DNA of 64,000 nucleotides from Serratia nematodiphila DZ0503SBS1 (GCF_000738675.1 NZ_JPUX01000001.1:310001-374000); one strand, 5' to 3'; positions 51,846 through 61,981 are shown, counted from the stretch's first letter. Notes: a model not told the origin generated them from the letters alone. Translations and numbers: made by a program.

Positions 51846-52210
51846 TCGCTTATCCGGGGTGGAATGTGTCGGTTCGCCCCGGTCTGCTGTACCAATAATC
51901 TGCTTTTGCCTATTTCTCCCGCATATCTATAACCCCCAGCCCTAAACGTCGCCGCATTTATTCCATAAAGTTTTAAATTGCGGTTTGCTTATAGCGACGA
52001 AATGCGAAACGATACCGCCCGGAAATTATCCCTGGCCGCTGAAGCCTGATGCGACAGCGCTGAACGATGTTCTTCTCACGGTAACTTCGCTCCGACTACC
52101 CGTTGATGCCAACCCGAACGGCAGGGGATGATTTATTCTTTTAATAATGACAATAACGACCGGCAGCGGCCGGCAGGCAAACACAACCCGAGAAAAATTA
52201 TTGAGGATTT
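51846..52210 (+). promoter_or_regulatory. Gap after the ECA cluster, yifK upstream region
   Basis: A 365-base non-coding stretch. A weak stem, CCGGGG/CCCCGG (51854-51859 with 51877-51882), may end ECA transcription. The CA-rich leader site just before yifK is listed separately. No confident promoter was identified; AT-rich sequence near 51955-51990 is the most likely location. Confidence 0.4.
52177..52189 (+). promoter_or_regulatory. CA-rich site before yifK, probable GcvB target
   Basis: GCAAACACAACCC lies 22 bases before the yifK ATG. yifK mRNA is a reported GcvB target in enterobacteria, and GcvB R1 pairs with such CA-rich stretches. The motif is seen; the pairing is inferred. Confidence 0.6.
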
Positions 52211-53614
52211 ATGGCACACAAAGAGAAACCGCAAGGGCTACACCGAGGCCTTGAGGCCCGGCACATCGAGCTTATCGCTCTCGGGGGCACCATTGGTGTC
52301 GGCCTGTTTATGGGATCGGCCAGTACGCTGAAATGGGCCGGGCCGTCGGTACTGCTGGCTTACATCATCGCCGGGCTGTTCGTGTTCTTCATTATGCGTT
52401 CGATGGGGGAGATGCTGTTCCTCGAGCCGGTCGCCGGGTCGTTCGCCGTTTACGCGCATAAATACATGAATCCCTATTTCGGCTACCTGACCGCCTGGGG
52501 TTACTGGTTTATGTGGATCGCCGTCGGCATTTCGGAGATCACCGCCATCGGGGTGTATGTGCAGTTCTGGTTCCCGGAAATACCGCAGTGGGTCCCCGCG
52601 CTGATCGCCGTGGCGATGGTGGCGCTGGCCAACCTGGCGGCGGTGCGCCTGTACGGTGAGCTGGAGTTCTGGTTCGCCATGATCAAGGTCACCACCATCA
52701 TCGTGATGATTTTGGTGGGGCTGGGGGTGATCTTCTTCGGTTTCGGCAACGGCGGTGAACCTATCGGTTTCGCCAATCTGACGGCGCACGGCGGCTTCTT
52801 TGCCGGCGGCTGGAAGGGCTTCCTGTTTGCGCTGTGCATCGTGGTGGCGTCCTATCAGGGGGTTGAGCTGGTGGGCATTACCGCCGGAGAAGCCAAAAAC
52901 CCGCAGGTAACGCTGAAACGTGCGATCAACAATATCCTGTGGCGCATCCTGATCTTCTATGTCGGCGCGATCTTCGTCATCGTGACCATCTTCCCGTGGA
53001 ACGGCATCGGCACTACCGGCAGCCCGTTCGTGCTGACCTTCGCCAAGATCGGCATCGTCGCCGCTGCCGGCATCATTAACTTCGTGGTACTGACCGCCGC
53101 GCTTTCCGGTTGCAACAGCGGCATGTACAGCGGCGGCCGCATGCTGTACGCCCTGGCCAAGAATCGCCAACTGCCGGCGGCGCTGACCAAGCTTTCCGCC
53201 AGCGGCGTGCCGGTCAACTGCATCGCCGTCACCATCGGCTGCCTGTTGGTGGGCTCTGCGCTGAACTACATCATCCCTAATCCGGAGCAGGTGTTCGTCT
53301 ATGTCTACAGCGCCAGCGTGTTGCCGGGCATGGTGCCGTGGTTCGTGGTGCTGATAAGCCAACTCTATTTCCGCCGCGCGCACAAGGAAGCGATCAAAAA
53401 CCACAGCTTTAAGTCGATCATGTTCCCGTATGTGAACTATCTGACCATCGCTTTTCTGGTTTGCGTGCTGGTCGGCATGGGAATCAACCCGGATACGCGA
53501 ATTTCCCTGCTGGTCGGGGCGATTTTCTTAGCGGGCGTCAGCCTGTGCTACTTCGCTTTCGGCATGCATAAGAAACATCATCCGGCTGAAAATCGGGTAG
53601 AAACGCGGCAATAA
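52211..53614 (+). CDS. yifK: Amino-acid permease YifK (ThrP), APC superfamily
   Basis: A 467-residue inner-membrane transporter with 12 membrane segments (461 in E. coli). The N-terminal [21 protein letters not shown] motif contains the APC substrate-binding GTIGVGLF. The segments [15 protein letters not shown], [17 protein letters not shown] and [20 protein letters not shown] are characteristic. E. coli YifK has been described as a threonine/serine importer. It lies between wecG and the argX tRNA cluster, as in E. coli. Confidence 0.93.
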   Translation: MAHKEKPQGLHRGLEARHIELIALGGTIGVGLFMGSASTLKWAGPSVLLAYIIAGLFVFFIMRSMGEMLFLEPVAGSFAVYAHKYMNPYFGYLTAWGYWFMWIAVGISEITAIGVYVQFWFPEIPQWVPALIAVAMVALANLAAVRLYGELEFWFAMIKVTTIIVMILVGLGVIFFGFGNGGEPIGFANLTAHGGFFAGGWKGFLFALCIVVASYQGVELVGITAGEAKNPQVTLKRAINNILWRILIFYVGAIFVIVTIFPWNGIGTTGSPFVLTFAKIGIVAAAGIINFVVLTAALSGCNSGMYSGGRMLYALAKNRQLPAALTKLSASGVPVNCIAVTIGCLLVGSALNYIIPNPEQVFVYVYSASVLPGMVPWFVVLISQLYFRRAHKEAIKNHSFKSIMFPYVNYLTIAFLVCVLVGMGINPDTRISLLVGAIFLAGVSLCYFAFGMHKKHHPAENRVETRQ

Positions 53615-53699
53615 ACGGTGAAAAGGGGCTACGGAGTGCGCTTTCCTGCGCAGGAGTGAGCAAAGCGTAATCAAACGCAACATTTCTGCGAAAAAGCAC

Positions 53700-53728
53700 T
53701 AGACAGGATTGGCGTAAATCCGTAGTAT
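53700..53728 (+). promoter_or_regulatory. Promoter of the argX-hisR-leuT-proM tRNA cluster
   Basis: TAGACA (53700-53705), a 17-base spacer and TAGTAT (53723-53728), followed by the GC-rich discriminator CCCCTCCCGC. This is the arrangement of a stringently controlled stable-RNA promoter. It lies 21 bases before the first tRNA. Confidence 0.8.
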
Positions 53729-53749
53729 CCCCTCCCGCAACGGCGCTAC

Positions 53750-53826
<77 letters not shown>

Positions 53827-53888
53827 TTAAGTTTGTGCGCAGGAGCTGCGGTGGTAATATTACCGCGTGAGTAAGAAGAAGTAGTAAT

Positions 53889-53965
53889 GGTGGCTATAGC
53901 TCAGTTGGTAGAGCCCTGGATTGTGATTCCAGTTGTCGTGGGTTCGAGTCCCATTAGCCACCCCA
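53889..53965 (+). tRNA. hisR: tRNA-His (anticodon GUG)
   Basis: 77 nt including the extra 5' G (-1 position) characteristic of tRNA-His. The acceptor stem GTGGCTA/TAGCCAC is followed by discriminator C and encoded CCA. The anticodon loop TTGTGAT gives GTG. Confidence 0.97.
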
Positions 53966-54007
53966 CTTCCTAAGCGAAGTGAAGATTTAGCAGTATTTTG
54001 TGACAGT

Positions 54008-54094
54008 GCGAAGGTGGCGGAATTGGTAGACGCGCTAGCTTCAGGTGTTAGTGTTCTTACGGACGTGAGGGTTCAAGTCCCTCTCTTCGCACCA
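54008..54094 (+). tRNA. leuT: tRNA-Leu (anticodon CAG)
   Basis: 87 nt class II tRNA with a long variable arm, acceptor stem GCGAAGG/TCTTCGC (one G-U type pair) and encoded CCA. The anticodon loop TTCAGGT gives CAG, reading CUG. The T-stem is GAGGG/CCCTC. Confidence 0.96.
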
Positions 54095-54168
54095 CGCAAA
54101 ATATCTGATAAATATAAGATTTATATGGACAACGGTCTGATAAATCGGGTAGTATGAGCAACACAAAT

Positions 54169-54245
54169 CGGCGAGTAGCGCAGCTTGGTAGCGCAACTGG
54201 TTTGGGACCAGTGGGTCGGAGGTTCGAATCCTCTCTCGCCGACCA
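54169..54245 (+). tRNA. proM: tRNA-Pro (anticodon UGG), second copy, proM position
   Basis: 77 nt, identical to the copy at 2850-2926, with encoded CCA and anticodon TGG. It closes the argX-hisR-leuT-proM array, as in E. coli. Confidence 0.97.
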
Positions 54246-54251
54246 CATTCG

Positions 54252-54282
54252 AAAAACCTGCTTTTTAAAGCAGGTTTTTTTT
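54252..54282 (+). terminator. Intrinsic terminator of the tRNA cluster
   Basis: AAAAACCTGCTT pairs with AAGCAGGTTTTT across a 4-base loop and is followed by a T-run. It is the same element as 2934-2964. Confidence 0.92.
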
Positions 54283-54312
54283 CGTCTGCAGTTTATGAGG
54301 ATGAGCACCTCC

Positions 54313-54500
54313 GCAGGAGGTTCGAGAGGACGTTGCTTTAGCAACGGCCCGCAGGGCGCGTAATCTTTCTCTCGCTGACCATTTTCAAAGAAACCGACGT
54401 AAGTCGGTTTCTTTACGTCCGCCGTTTATGAGGTTAAGTCCTTCCCGCTGCGACGAAACGCATAGCGACCAACCCGTGCAGCATTACACGGGTTTTTGCG
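54313..54500 (+). repeat. rtT-like series of tRNA-end fragments and hairpins after proM
   Basis: GGAGGTTCGA (54316-54325) and TCTCTCGCTGACCA (ending 54381) copy the T-arm and 3' end of tRNA-Pro, separated by an insert. A perfect 12-bp hairpin follows (54387-54398 with 54403-54414), then GTTTATGAGG (54424-54433), which echoes the trailer. Then come GCGACCA (54465-54471) and a third hairpin, ACCCGTG/CACGGGT, with a T-run (54472-54497). This is a tandem, degenerating repetition of [tRNA 3' end + hairpin + trailer], like the rtT repeats after tyrT in E. coli. Confidence 0.7.
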
Positions 54501-54569
54501 TATCTGAACATTGGCATTTTGTCTCAACCGGCACGTGTGTAGGTTTTCAGCGACAATGTGGTTTGAAGT

Positions 54570-54587
54570 TGTCGCCAGTTTGAGACA
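54570..54587 (+). promoter_or_regulatory. Candidate GlrR site upstream of glmZ
   Basis: A perfect TGTC-N10-GACA (TGTC 54570-54573, GACA 54584-54587), the motif described for the response regulator GlrR that activates sigma-54 promoters of glmY and glmZ. It lies about 195 bases upstream of the -24 element, a normal enhancer distance. A partial second TGTC lies at 54520. A possible IHF site lies at 54736-54748 on the minus strand (one mismatch). Confidence 0.65.
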
Positions 54588-54781
54588 AATAATCCATTGA
54601 TTTTAAACATTAAAAGTGGCTTTGGTTTAAGTCGTCGTTTTGCGGCGACAGCATCAGATCGGCCGTGGGTAAAGAACGACAGGGGACGGCATGCTGAGAG
54701 AAAGTTAGAGGGTAAGTAAAAATTCAATATTTTCAATAAATTGAATGCTATTTTTTATGGCGACTTTCCTGGATCTGAAAG

Positions 54782-54798
54782 TTGGCACGACAAATGCA
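54782..54798 (+). promoter_or_regulatory. Sigma-54 promoter of glmZ
   Basis: TTGGCACG (54782-54789) and ATGCA (54794-54798) give GG-N10-GC, the exact -24/-12 spacing, with the start expected near 54810, where the GlmZ 5' end (GTAGATGCTC) begins. In enterobacteria glmZ may use overlapping sigma-70 and sigma-54 promoters; the sigma-70 elements are unclear here. Confidence 0.82.
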
Positions 54799-54809
54799 AT
54801 ACCTATAGC

Positions 54810-55016
54810 GTAGATGCTCATTCCACCTCTTATGTTCGCCTTAGGCTTCATAAACCCTGGGAATGACGCAGAGCCGATTTAGGGTGCCTATCGCCCACGA
54901 GAACGATGACTAACCCGTCATCACGCTCAGGGCAAAACGTTGAGTGAGGCACCGCCCCTGTTGTCCTAGACCTGATTGCTTCTTTATACACTTGCCATAC
55001 GGCAAGTGTTTTTTTT
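54810..55016 (+). ncRNA. glmZ: Small regulatory RNA GlmZ
   Basis: About 207 nt of sequence that follows E. coli GlmZ closely: the 5' end GTAGATGCTCATTCCA and TTATGTTCGCCTTAG, the internal GAATGACGCAGAGCCG, and the glmS-pairing part AACGTTGAGTGA followed by CACC and GTTGTC. The 3' end is an intrinsic terminator (ACACTTGCC 54988-54996 with GGCAAGTGT 55001-55009, T-run to 55016). GlmZ with Hfq activates glmS translation, controlling glucosamine-6-phosphate supply; RapZ and RNase E inactivate it. It sits convergent to hemY, as in E. coli. The middle part differs most from E. coli. Confidence 0.95.
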
Positions 55017-55036
55017 GCGCCACAGAAAACCCTGGG

Positions 55037-55069
55037 CAAAAAAAAGCGCGGCATCGGAGCCGCGCTTTT
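55037..55069 (-). terminator. Terminator of the hemCDXY operon
   Basis: AAAAGCGCGGC/GCCGCGCTTTT (55042-55052 with 55059-55069, 6-base loop). On the minus strand it is followed by T residues (A run 55038-55045). It lies 17 bases past the hemY stop. Confidence 0.9.
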
Positions 55070-55086
55070 CTCACTTGGGCAGGGCG

Positions 55087-56283
55087 TTATTCGCCGCCGT
55101 TCTGTTTCAGCGTCAACATCAGTCCCTCACGTCGCATCTGCGCCGCTTCATCCGAACGATGCAGTTTTTCCAGCGTATCGGCCAACCAGGCGTAGTCGTA
55201 AGCATCCGGGCGCTGTTTCAACGCTTCGCGGAAGGCGTCGGCCGCTTGCTGCCACTCGCCGTGCTTCATCAGCAGTTGCCCCAGCGTGCTGTTCAGCAGC
55301 GGCGTCGCGCCGTGTTGCTTCATCTGCTGACGCAGCGCTTTTTCCAACTGCTCGGGGTTGCCGGACTTCAGCCGCGGCAGCAACAGCACCAGGCGCTCGT
55401 CATATTGGCGCTTCAGGCTGTCGAGCACAATCTCCTGCGCCAGTTCGTGGTCGTTGCATTCGATCAGGTGCTCCACCATCGCGATTTGCAGCGGCACTTC
55501 GTGACGCGTCTTGCGGCTCTGATCTTTCCACCAGCGCTTCAGGCCTTCGCTGCCTTCGTCCGCCATCGCCTGATTCATCAGCCCGATATAAGCCTGTTGC
55601 TGCAATGCCTGCAGCTGCTCTTCACTGTGCAGCTCGATTTTACGCATCGACGGCAGCACTTCCAACAGCGACGCGTAGGCGCCGGTGCGCAGATAGGCTT
55701 GTTCCGCCAGGCGCAACACTTCCGGATGGCGCGGCGCCTGGTTCAGCAGGCGATCGACGCCGTGGCGCGCGGCATGGTTCTCGCCCTGCGCCAGCTGGAT
55801 GCGAACCCGGGTGATATCCACCGGCAGCTGATCGGTATCGGCGGCTTCAGCGGCGCGCTCCAGATATTGGTTGGTACGGAAGTCATCGCCGCGTTGTTGT
55901 GCGGCCTCGGCGGCCAGCAGGTAGTTCACCACCGGCTGTTCGGCGTGGGCGGCGTTGCGCGTCATCAGCTTTTCAACCTGCTTGTAGTCGCCTTCCGCCA
56001 GTTTGATCAGCGCGGCTTTGGTTTGCTGGCGCGCGCGGGTGCGCTTGCGGCCGATAAACCAACCGCGCGTGCGGGCGCCGGTACGGAAGATGCGGCGCAG
56101 GATCCACTCGATCGCCAGCAGCACCACGAACAGCAGCACCAGCATGATCACCAGGCCGGTGACACTGGTTTCAATATTGTAGTTATCGGTCTGGATCAGC
56201 ACATAGCCCTGATGCCCGGCCAACATCGGCCCGAGCACCACGCTGGCGATCACCACCAGGAACAGAAATAGCACGCGTAACAT
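55087..56283 (-). CDS. hemY: HemY, TPR-containing inner-membrane protein
   Basis: A 398-residue protein (E. coli 398) co-transcribed with haem genes. Two N-terminal membrane helices (about 2-22 and 40-62) form the HemY_N domain. The rest is helical TPR-like sequence (about 80-390) ending with LADTLEKLHRSDEAAQMRREGL. Despite its name it is not a protoporphyrinogen oxidase; its exact role in haem metabolism is unresolved. It starts three bases after hemX. Confidence 0.94.
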   Translation of the reverse strand: MLRVLFLFLVVIASVVLGPMLAGHQGYVLIQTDNYNIETSVTGLVIMLVLLFVVLLAIEWILRRIFRTGARTRGWFIGRKRTRARQQTKAALIKLAEGDYKQVEKLMTRNAAHAEQPVVNYLLAAEAAQQRGDDFRTNQYLERAAEAADTDQLPVDITRVRIQLAQGENHAARHGVDRLLNQAPRHPEVLRLAEQAYLRTGAYASLLEVLPSMRKIELHSEEQLQALQQQAYIGLMNQAMADEGSEGLKRWWKDQSRKTRHEVPLQIAMVEHLIECNDHELAQEIVLDSLKRQYDERLVLLLPRLKSGNPEQLEKALRQQMKQHGATPLLNSTLGQLLMKHGEWQQAADAFREALKQRPDAYDYAWLADTLEKLHRSDEAAQMRREGLMLTLKQNGGE

Positions 56284-56286
56284 GGC

Positions 56287-57411
56287 TTAACCCTCCTGGT
56301 GAGCGGCAGGGGACTGGGTCATCAGGTTGCGCACCCGGGTCTGCATCACTTTTTCCAGCAGCGGCTGGCTCTTCAGCTGATCCGGCACATCCATCGAGAT
56401 CGACTGTTGGCTCAGGTTGTCCAGCTCTTCCAGGAAGGCCTTGGTCGCCGGGTCGGTGGTGTCGAAATAGGCGCGCACCCAGGTGGAGACGGTTTCCAGC
56501 GACTGCTTGTAGGTCTCGTTCTGATGGCGCGGGATGGCCTGTGCGGCCACCAGCAGGCGCGAACGGATGTTCTCGCGCAGGTAGATGTCCTGGTTCGGCG
56601 CCAGCAGCGGTTCGGCGCTGGTGTCGCGGCGGCGGATGGTGATGAAGTCGGCCATGAAATTGCGCCAGCTCTTGGCCAGGTTCTGCCGCCATTCGCCGAT
56701 CGAGCCGGAGAGCTCGCTGCTGTTTTGATCCATCGGCGCTTCGTCGGTGTCGTTGTCCGCCAGGCGCAGGTTATCCACCTGATTGGACAGCTGATTGACC
56801 TTGAGGATGATGCCGTCGTAATCGACCTGGGTCAGCGTGGAAAGCGTGCTGATGTCTTCGGTAATGGCGCGGCGCACGTCGAGCAGGCTCGGATCGTTCA
56901 TGTCCGCCAGGCTGGCGTCGGCGCTTTTCAGCAGCGCGGCGGCGCTGGTCACGTCTTGATCGCTCCACAGCTTGCGGCCGGCCATTTTCACCAGGAAATC
57001 GGCCTGCGCCAGCAGCCAGGTTTTGGCGTCGCTGCCGGAGATGGTCGCCACTTTTTCCTGCAGCTCGCTCAGTTGGCGCGCCAGATTCGCCTGCTCGCGA
57101 TCGGCGGCGTCCAGGGTTTTACCCTGCTGCTGCAGCAGGCCTTCCAGCGCATTTCTTTCCTGCTGTTGGCTCTGCTTTACGCCTTCAAGCTGCTGTTGCA
57201 GCGCCTGATTGGCGGCGATCAGCTGTTGCGCCTGCTTGTGCGTGTGGTAATAGCCGCCCGCGCCGAGGGCGATGACCAGCACGATAGCGATCGCGCCGAG
57301 CACCGGGCCGGTGTTCTTGCCTTTGCGGCTGGCAGCGGCTGGCTGCTGGGAGCTCTCAACCGCGGTGGTTGGCTCTTCAACCGGGGCGGATGGGGTATTT
57401 TGTTCCGTCAT
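56287..57411 (-). CDS. hemX: HemX, membrane protein of the hem operon
   Basis: A 374-residue inner-membrane protein with a Pro/Thr-rich cytoplasmic N-terminus (about 1-35), one transmembrane helix (about 38-60) and a long periplasmic part beginning with a coiled coil (about 60-125). It was once labelled uroporphyrinogen methyltransferase, but the sequence lacks SAM-methyltransferase motifs, so that name should not be used. The conserved core [20 protein letters not shown] matches E. coli HemX. The start is ATG at 57411 ([10 protein letters not shown]); five codons upstream are not conserved. Confidence 0.93.
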   Translation of the reverse strand: MTEQNTPSAPVEEPTTAVESSQQPAAASRKGKNTGPVLGAIAIVLVIALGAGGYYHTHKQAQQLIAANQALQQQLEGVKQSQQQERNALEGLLQQQGKTLDAADREQANLARQLSELQEKVATISGSDAKTWLLAQADFLVKMAGRKLWSDQDVTSAAALLKSADASLADMNDPSLLDVRRAITEDISTLSTLTQVDYDGIILKVNQLSNQVDNLRLADNDTDEAPMDQNSSELSGSIGEWRQNLAKSWRNFMADFITIRRRDTSAEPLLAPNQDIYLRENIRSRLLVAAQAIPRHQNETYKQSLETVSTWVRAYFDTTDPATKAFLEELDNLSQQSISMDVPDQLKSQPLLEKVMQTRVRNLMTQSPAAHQEG

Positions 57412-57433
57412 AGTGGCACATCCCATAGTCAGA

Positions 57434-58174
57434 TTATTGTAGTGCGCGGATCAGCGCGTCATTATCGGCGTTGTCAGCTACCCGAATCGTACGCCAGCCC
57501 AAATCCCGGGCGAGGGTAGCCAGGCGTTCGCTCACTACTACCAGGCGGCAACGCAGCAGCCATGAAGAACGATAGTAATCAGGAACTAAAGTATAGAGCT
57601 GTTGTAACATTTCACCGCTGGTCACCACCAGCGTATCCACACCGGCGCGTTGCCAGTGGGCGCTTTGCTCGCTGCCGTCATAGTGCAGCGGGCTGCGTTG
57701 ATAGCATTCATAATAGCTGACGTCGGCGCCGCGCTCGCTCAGCGTCGACCCCAACAGTTCGCGGCCGCCGTTGCCGCGTAAAATCAGCGCGCGTTTGCCC
57801 GCCAGCTTTTGCAGCGCCGGCAGCAGCAGCAGCGTTTCGCTGATCTCGCGTTCGCGCGGGTACTCCACCGGCAAACTGCTGATGCGGTGCAGCGCCAGCC
57901 CGGTGGTGCGGCCGATGGCGTAATAAGCCAGGTGCGCGGGCCAGCTCAGCCCGGCGCGGCCAATGACCGAATCGGCATAGTTCACCGAATGCTGCGACAG
58001 CACGAACACCAGATCGCCGGCGCTAAGCTGCTGCAACGCCTGCGGCAGCTTCGGCAGATCGCCGCCGGGGGCGAAGTCGATCAGCGGCGCATGATAGGCA
58101 ACCCGGCCGAGTGCGCGCAGCCGGCTCACTAACAGCTCCCCCGAAGGCGATGGGCGGGTTACCAGGATCGTCAT
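57434..58174 (-). CDS. hemD: Uroporphyrinogen-III synthase HemD
   Basis: A 246-residue cytoplasmic enzyme (246 in E. coli) that cyclises hydroxymethylbilane to uroporphyrinogen III with inversion of ring D. Two alpha/beta lobes are seen: [23 protein letters not shown] at the N-terminus, and the second lobe with [12 protein letters not shown] and [27 protein letters not shown] is the conserved C-terminal signature region. It overlaps hemC by four bases, suggesting translational coupling. Confidence 0.95.
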   Translation of the reverse strand: MTILVTRPSPSGELLVSRLRALGRVAYHAPLIDFAPGGDLPKLPQALQQLSAGDLVFVLSQHSVNYADSVIGRAGLSWPAHLAYYAIGRTTGLALHRISSLPVEYPREREISETLLLLPALQKLAGKRALILRGNGGRELLGSTLSERGADVSYYECYQRSPLHYDGSEQSAHWQRAGVDTLVVTSGEMLQQLYTLVPDYYRSSWLLRCRLVVVSERLATLARDLGWRTIRVADNADNDALIRALQ

Positions 58175-59112
58175 GCCGGCGGATTTCCCTGATAAACCTC
58201 GCGCAGGATCTCGCGCGCGCCGCGCGCCAGCAGCTCTTCCGCCAGCTCAACGCCCATCCGTTCGGCTTCGGCGGCCGGGCCGCGGCGTTCGCCGCGCACC
58301 ATCTGGCTGCCGTCCGGCGCGCCGACCAGGGCGCGCAGCCACAGGCTGTCGCCATCCAGTTCGGCATAACTGCCGATCGGTACCTGGCAGCCGCCTTCCA
58401 GGCGGGTATTCATCGCCCGCTCGGCGCGCACGCGGGTTTCGGTGGCCGCATGGTTCAGCGGCGCCAGCAGCGCGCGGGTGACGCTGTCGTCGAGACGGCA
58501 TTCAATGCCGACCGCACCCTGGCCGACCGCCGGCAGACACTCTTCGGCGCTCAGCGGGCTGCGGATGCGTTGCTCCAGACCTAAACGCTTCAGGCCGGCC
58601 ACCGCCAGGATAATCGCGTCGTAGTCGCCGTTGTCCAGCTTGGCCAGGCGAGTGCCGACGTTGCCGCGCAGGTCGCGCACGATCAGATCCGGGCGGCGTT
58701 CACGCAGCTGGCACTGACGGCGCAGGCTGGAGGTGCCGACCACGCTGCCCAGCGGCAGCTGATCGAGCGAGGCGAAACGATTGGAAACAAAAGCGTCGCG
58801 CGGATCTTCGCGTTCGCAAATGGTGGTCAAACCGAGCCCGGCAGGAAAATCGACCGGCACGTCTTTCATCGAATGCACGGCGATGTCGGCGCGGCCTTCC
58901 AGCAGCGCGAGCTCGAGTTCTTTAACAAACAGGCCTTTACCGCCGACTTTCGCCAACGGCGTATCCAGAATAACGTCGCCGCGGGTGACCATCGGCACCA
59001 ACTCGACCTGCAGGCCGGGATGGCAGGCCATCAGACGTTGCTGCACATAATGTGCTTGCCAAAGTGCAAGCGGGCTTTGTCGGGTGGCAATTCGAATAAT
59101 TTTGTCTAACAT
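58171..59112 (-). CDS. hemC: Porphobilinogen deaminase (hydroxymethylbilane synthase) HemC
   Basis: A 313-residue cytoplasmic enzyme (the same length as E. coli) that polymerises four porphobilinogens. The start [22 protein letters not shown], the catalytic Asp in [12 protein letters not shown], the Arg-rich [15 protein letters not shown] and [10 protein letters not shown] are conserved. The dipyrromethane-cofactor Cys lies in [12 protein letters not shown], at the position of E. coli Cys242. It is the first gene of hemCDXY and divergent from cyaA across 316 bases. Confidence 0.97.
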   Translation of the reverse strand: MLDKIIRIATRQSPLALWQAHYVQQRLMACHPGLQVELVPMVTRGDVILDTPLAKVGGKGLFVKELELALLEGRADIAVHSMKDVPVDFPAGLGLTTICEREDPRDAFVSNRFASLDQLPLGSVVGTSSLRRQCQLRERRPDLIVRDLRGNVGTRLAKLDNGDYDAIILAVAGLKRLGLEQRIRSPLSAEECLPAVGQGAVGIECRLDDSVTRALLAPLNHAATETRVRAERAMNTRLEGGCQVPIGSYAELDGDSLWLRALVGAPDGSQMVRGERRGPAAEAERMGVELAEELLARGAREILREVYQGNPPA

Positions 59113-59428
59113 GCTTGTTACCGTTTTTATATTTCGCCATCCATCCTACCACTGAGAGTCAATACTGTCAGTGCAAGAAGCCGGAGGCGGAAAAAGGACA
59201 ACGGAATCAAAGGGACGTGTGATGTGCTTTGGGGCAGTTAACACTGCGGGTAAATCGTTTAGGGAAGCGCTACAATAATTGTGAAGCGTTACCTCCTTTA
59301 CGGTCAATCAGCAAGGTGTTAAATTGATCACGTTTCCAGCAATAAGTCGCCAAATATTCTTCTTACACTAACGGCGCTTATGGAATACGGGTTTTTTTCT
59401 AAACACCGGGATAATCAGGCGAGACGTC
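59113..59428. promoter_or_regulatory. Divergent control region between hemC and cyaA
   Basis: A 316-base non-coding region holding the promoters of hemCDXY (minus) and cyaA (plus). The part nearest cyaA (59300-59380) resembles the E. coli cyaA P2 region, including the CRP-like site listed separately. Other promoter elements are not assigned with confidence. Confidence 0.6.
59317..59332 (+). promoter_or_regulatory. CRP-cAMP site of cyaA
   Basis: TGTTA-N6-TCACG within GGTGTTAAATTGATCACGTT, matching the consensus TGTGA-N6-TCACA at 8 of 10 positions. It is nearly the same as the known repressing CRP site of the E. coli cyaA P2 promoter as remembered. Confidence 0.8.
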
Positions 59429-61981
59429 TTGTACCTCTACATCGAGACATTGAAGCAGAGACTGGATGCGATCAATCAGCTACGCGTCGATCGCGCCCTG
59501 GCGGCTATGAAGCCCGCGTTTCAACGGGTATACAGTCTGCTGCCCACCTTACTGCACCACCACCACCCGCTGATGCCGGGTTACCTGAACGGTAACGTTC
59601 CCCACGGCATTTGCCTCTACACGCCTGATGAAACTCAACAAGAATACCTGAACGATTTAGAAGACAAATGGGGCAGCCCGTTTGACAAACCGGCCAGCGG
59701 CGAGCTGCCGATCACCGGCGTCTATTCGATGGGCAGCACCTCGTCTATCGGCCAAAGCTGCAGCTCGGATCTCGACATCTGGGTCTGCCACCAGTCCTGG
59801 CTGGACAACGAAGAACGCACCCGCCTGCAGCAAAAATGCAGCCTGCTTGAGAAGTGGGCCGCCTCGATGGGGGTGGAAGTCAGCTTCTTCCTGATCGACG
59901 AAAACCGTTTCCGCCATAATGAAAGCGGCAGCCTGGGCGGCGAAGACTGCGGCTCGACGCAGCACATCCTGTTGCTGGACGAGTTCTACCGCACCGCGGT
60001 GCGCCTGGCCGGCAAACGCATCCTGTGGAACATGGTGCCGGGCGAAGAAGAAGCGCACTACGATGAATACGTGCTGTCGCTGTACGCGCAGGGCGCGCTG
60101 ACGCCGAACGAGTGGCTGGATCTCGGCGGCCTGAGTTCGCTGTCGGCGGAAGAGTACTTCGGCGCCAGCCTGTGGCAGCTGTACAAGAGCATCGATTCGC
60201 CTTACAAGGCGGTGCTGAAGACCCTGCTGCTGGAAGCCTATTCCTGGGAATACCCCAATACCCAGCTGCTGGCGACGGACATCAAACATCGCCTGCACCA
60301 GGGCGAGATCGTCAGCTTCGGGCTCGATGCCTACTGCATGATGCTCGAGCGCGTCACTCGCTATCTGACCGACATCAACGACACCACCCGCCTCGATCTG
60401 GCCCGCCGCTGTTTCTACCTGAAAGTGTGTGAAAAGCTGTCGCTGGCCAAGGCCTGCGTCGGCTGGCGGCGCGAGATCCTCAGCCAGTTGGTCAGCGAGT
60501 GGGGCTGGAGCGACGAGCGTCTGGCGATGCTGGACAACCGCGCCAACTGGAAGATCGAGCGGGTGCGCGAAGCGCATAACGAGTTGCTCGATGCGATGAT
60601 GCAGAGCTACCGCAACCTGATCCGTTTCGCCCGCCGCAATAACCTCAGCGTCAGCGCCAGCCCGCAGGATATCGGCGTGCTGACCCGCAAACTGTATGCG
60701 GCGTTCGAAGCGCTGCCCGGCAAGGTGACGCTGGTGAACCCGCAGATTTCACCGGACCTGTCGGAAAACGATTTAACCTTTATTCACGTGCCGGTTGGCC
60801 GCGCCAACCGCACCGGCTGGTACCTGTACAATCAGGCGCCGGCCATGGATTCGATCGTCAGCCATCAGCCGCTGGAATATAACCGCTACCTGAACAAGCT
60901 GGTGGCCTGGGCCTATTTCAACGGCCTGCTGACGCCGCAGACCCGCCTGCACATTAAAAGCGGCAACCTGTGCGACACCGCCAAGCTGCAGGAGCTGGTG
61001 GCCGACGTTTCTCATCACTTCCCGCTGCGCCTGCCGGCGCCGACGCCGAAAGCGCTGTACAGCCCGTGTGAGATCCGCCATCTGGCGATCATCGTCAATC
61101 TGGAAAACGATCCGACCGCCGCCTTCCGCAATCAGGTGGTGCACTTCGATTTCCGCAAGCTGGACGTGTTCAGCTTCGGCCAGCAGCAGCAGTGTTTGGT
61201 GGGCAGCATTGATCTGCTGTACCGCAACTCCTGGAACGAAGTGCGTACCCTGCATTTCAGCGGCGAGCAGTCGGTGCTGGAAGCATTGAAAACCATTCTC
61301 GGCAAAATGCACCAGGACGCCGCGCCGCCGGAGTCGGTGGAAGTGTTCTGCTACAGTCAGCACCTGCGCGGCCTTATCCGCACCCGTATCCAGCAGCTGG
61401 TGTCGGAGTGCATCGAGCTGCGCCTGTCCAGCACCCGGCTGGAACCCGGCCGCTTCAAGGCGGTGCGCGTCGCCGGGCAGACCTGGGGGCTGTTCTTCGA
61501 GCGCCTGAGCGTGTCGGTGCAAAAGCTGGAGAATGCGGTGGAGTTTTACGGCGCCATCTCCAACAACAAGCTGCACGGCCTGTCTATCAAGGTGGAAACC
61601 GATCAGGTGCATCTGCCGCCGGTGGTGGATGGTTTCGCCAGCGAGGGGATCATCCAGTTCTTCTTCGAAGACACCTCGGACGACAAGGGTTTCAACATCT
61701 ATATTCTGGATGAGTCGAACCGGGTAGAGGTGTATCACCACTGCGAGGGCAGCAAAGAGGAGCTGGTGCGTGACGTCAGCCGCTTCTATTCCTCGTCGCA
61801 CGACCGCTTTACCTACGGCTCCAGCTTCATCAACTTCAATCTGCCGCAGTTCTATCAAATCGTGCAGCTCGACGGGCGCACGCAGGTGATCCCGTTCCGC
61901 AGCAACGTGCTGTCCAGCCTGTGCGTGACGGTGGCCGACGGCGCCGCTCAGCCGCTGAAGCAGCAGTTCCAGCTGCATTGA
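59429..61981 (+). CDS. cyaA: Class I adenylate cyclase CyaA
   Basis: An 850-residue enzyme (848 in E. coli) that makes cAMP from ATP. The N-terminal catalytic half (about 1-450) contains the nucleotidyltransferase-like GSTSSIGQ with SDLDIWVCH, the proposed metal-binding aspartates. The C-terminal regulatory half, from about 540, is where glucose-specific EIIA control acts. The start is TTG at 59429 (then [14 protein letters not shown]); E. coli cyaA also uses TTG, which is known to limit synthesis. It is divergent from hemC and convergent with cyaY. Confidence 0.97.
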   Translation: MYLYIETLKQRLDAINQLRVDRALAAMKPAFQRVYSLLPTLLHHHHPLMPGYLNGNVPHGICLYTPDETQQEYLNDLEDKWGSPFDKPASGELPITGVYSMGSTSSIGQSCSSDLDIWVCHQSWLDNEERTRLQQKCSLLEKWAASMGVEVSFFLIDENRFRHNESGSLGGEDCGSTQHILLLDEFYRTAVRLAGKRILWNMVPGEEEAHYDEYVLSLYAQGALTPNEWLDLGGLSSLSAEEYFGASLWQLYKSIDSPYKAVLKTLLLEAYSWEYPNTQLLATDIKHRLHQGEIVSFGLDAYCMMLERVTRYLTDINDTTRLDLARRCFYLKVCEKLSLAKACVGWRREILSQLVSEWGWSDERLAMLDNRANWKIERVREAHNELLDAMMQSYRNLIRFARRNNLSVSASPQDIGVLTRKLYAAFEALPGKVTLVNPQISPDLSENDLTFIHVPVGRANRTGWYLYNQAPAMDSIVSHQPLEYNRYLNKLVAWAYFNGLLTPQTRLHIKSGNLCDTAKLQELVADVSHHFPLRLPAPTPKALYSPCEIRHLAIIVNLENDPTAAFRNQVVHFDFRKLDVFSFGQQQQCLVGSIDLLYRNSWNEVRTLHFSGEQSVLEALKTILGKMHQDAAPPESVEVFCYSQHLRGLIRTRIQQLVSECIELRLSSTRLEPGRFKAVRVAGQTWGLFFERLSVSVQKLENAVEFYGAISNNKLHGLSIKVETDQVHLPPVVDGFASEGIIQFFFEDTSDDKGFNIYILDESNRVEVYHHCEGSKEELVRDVSRFYSSSHDRFTYGSSFINFNLPQFYQIVQLDGRTQVIPFRSNVLSSLCVTVADGAAQPLKQQFQLH

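Larger units (their letters stand above)
54169..54312 (+). repeat. Direct repeat, copy 2: tRNA-Pro plus trailer
   Basis: The partner of 2850-2994 in the same orientation, about 51.3 kb away. It covers the tRNA, terminator and trailer to CACCTCC. Homologous recombination between the copies could duplicate or delete the intervening segment; that is inference. Confidence 0.95.

Noticed and set aside
56287..57411. HemX as uroporphyrinogen-III C-methyltransferase
   Set aside because: The protein is a single-span membrane protein with a coiled coil and no SAM-binding methyltransferase motifs; the label is a historical misannotation.
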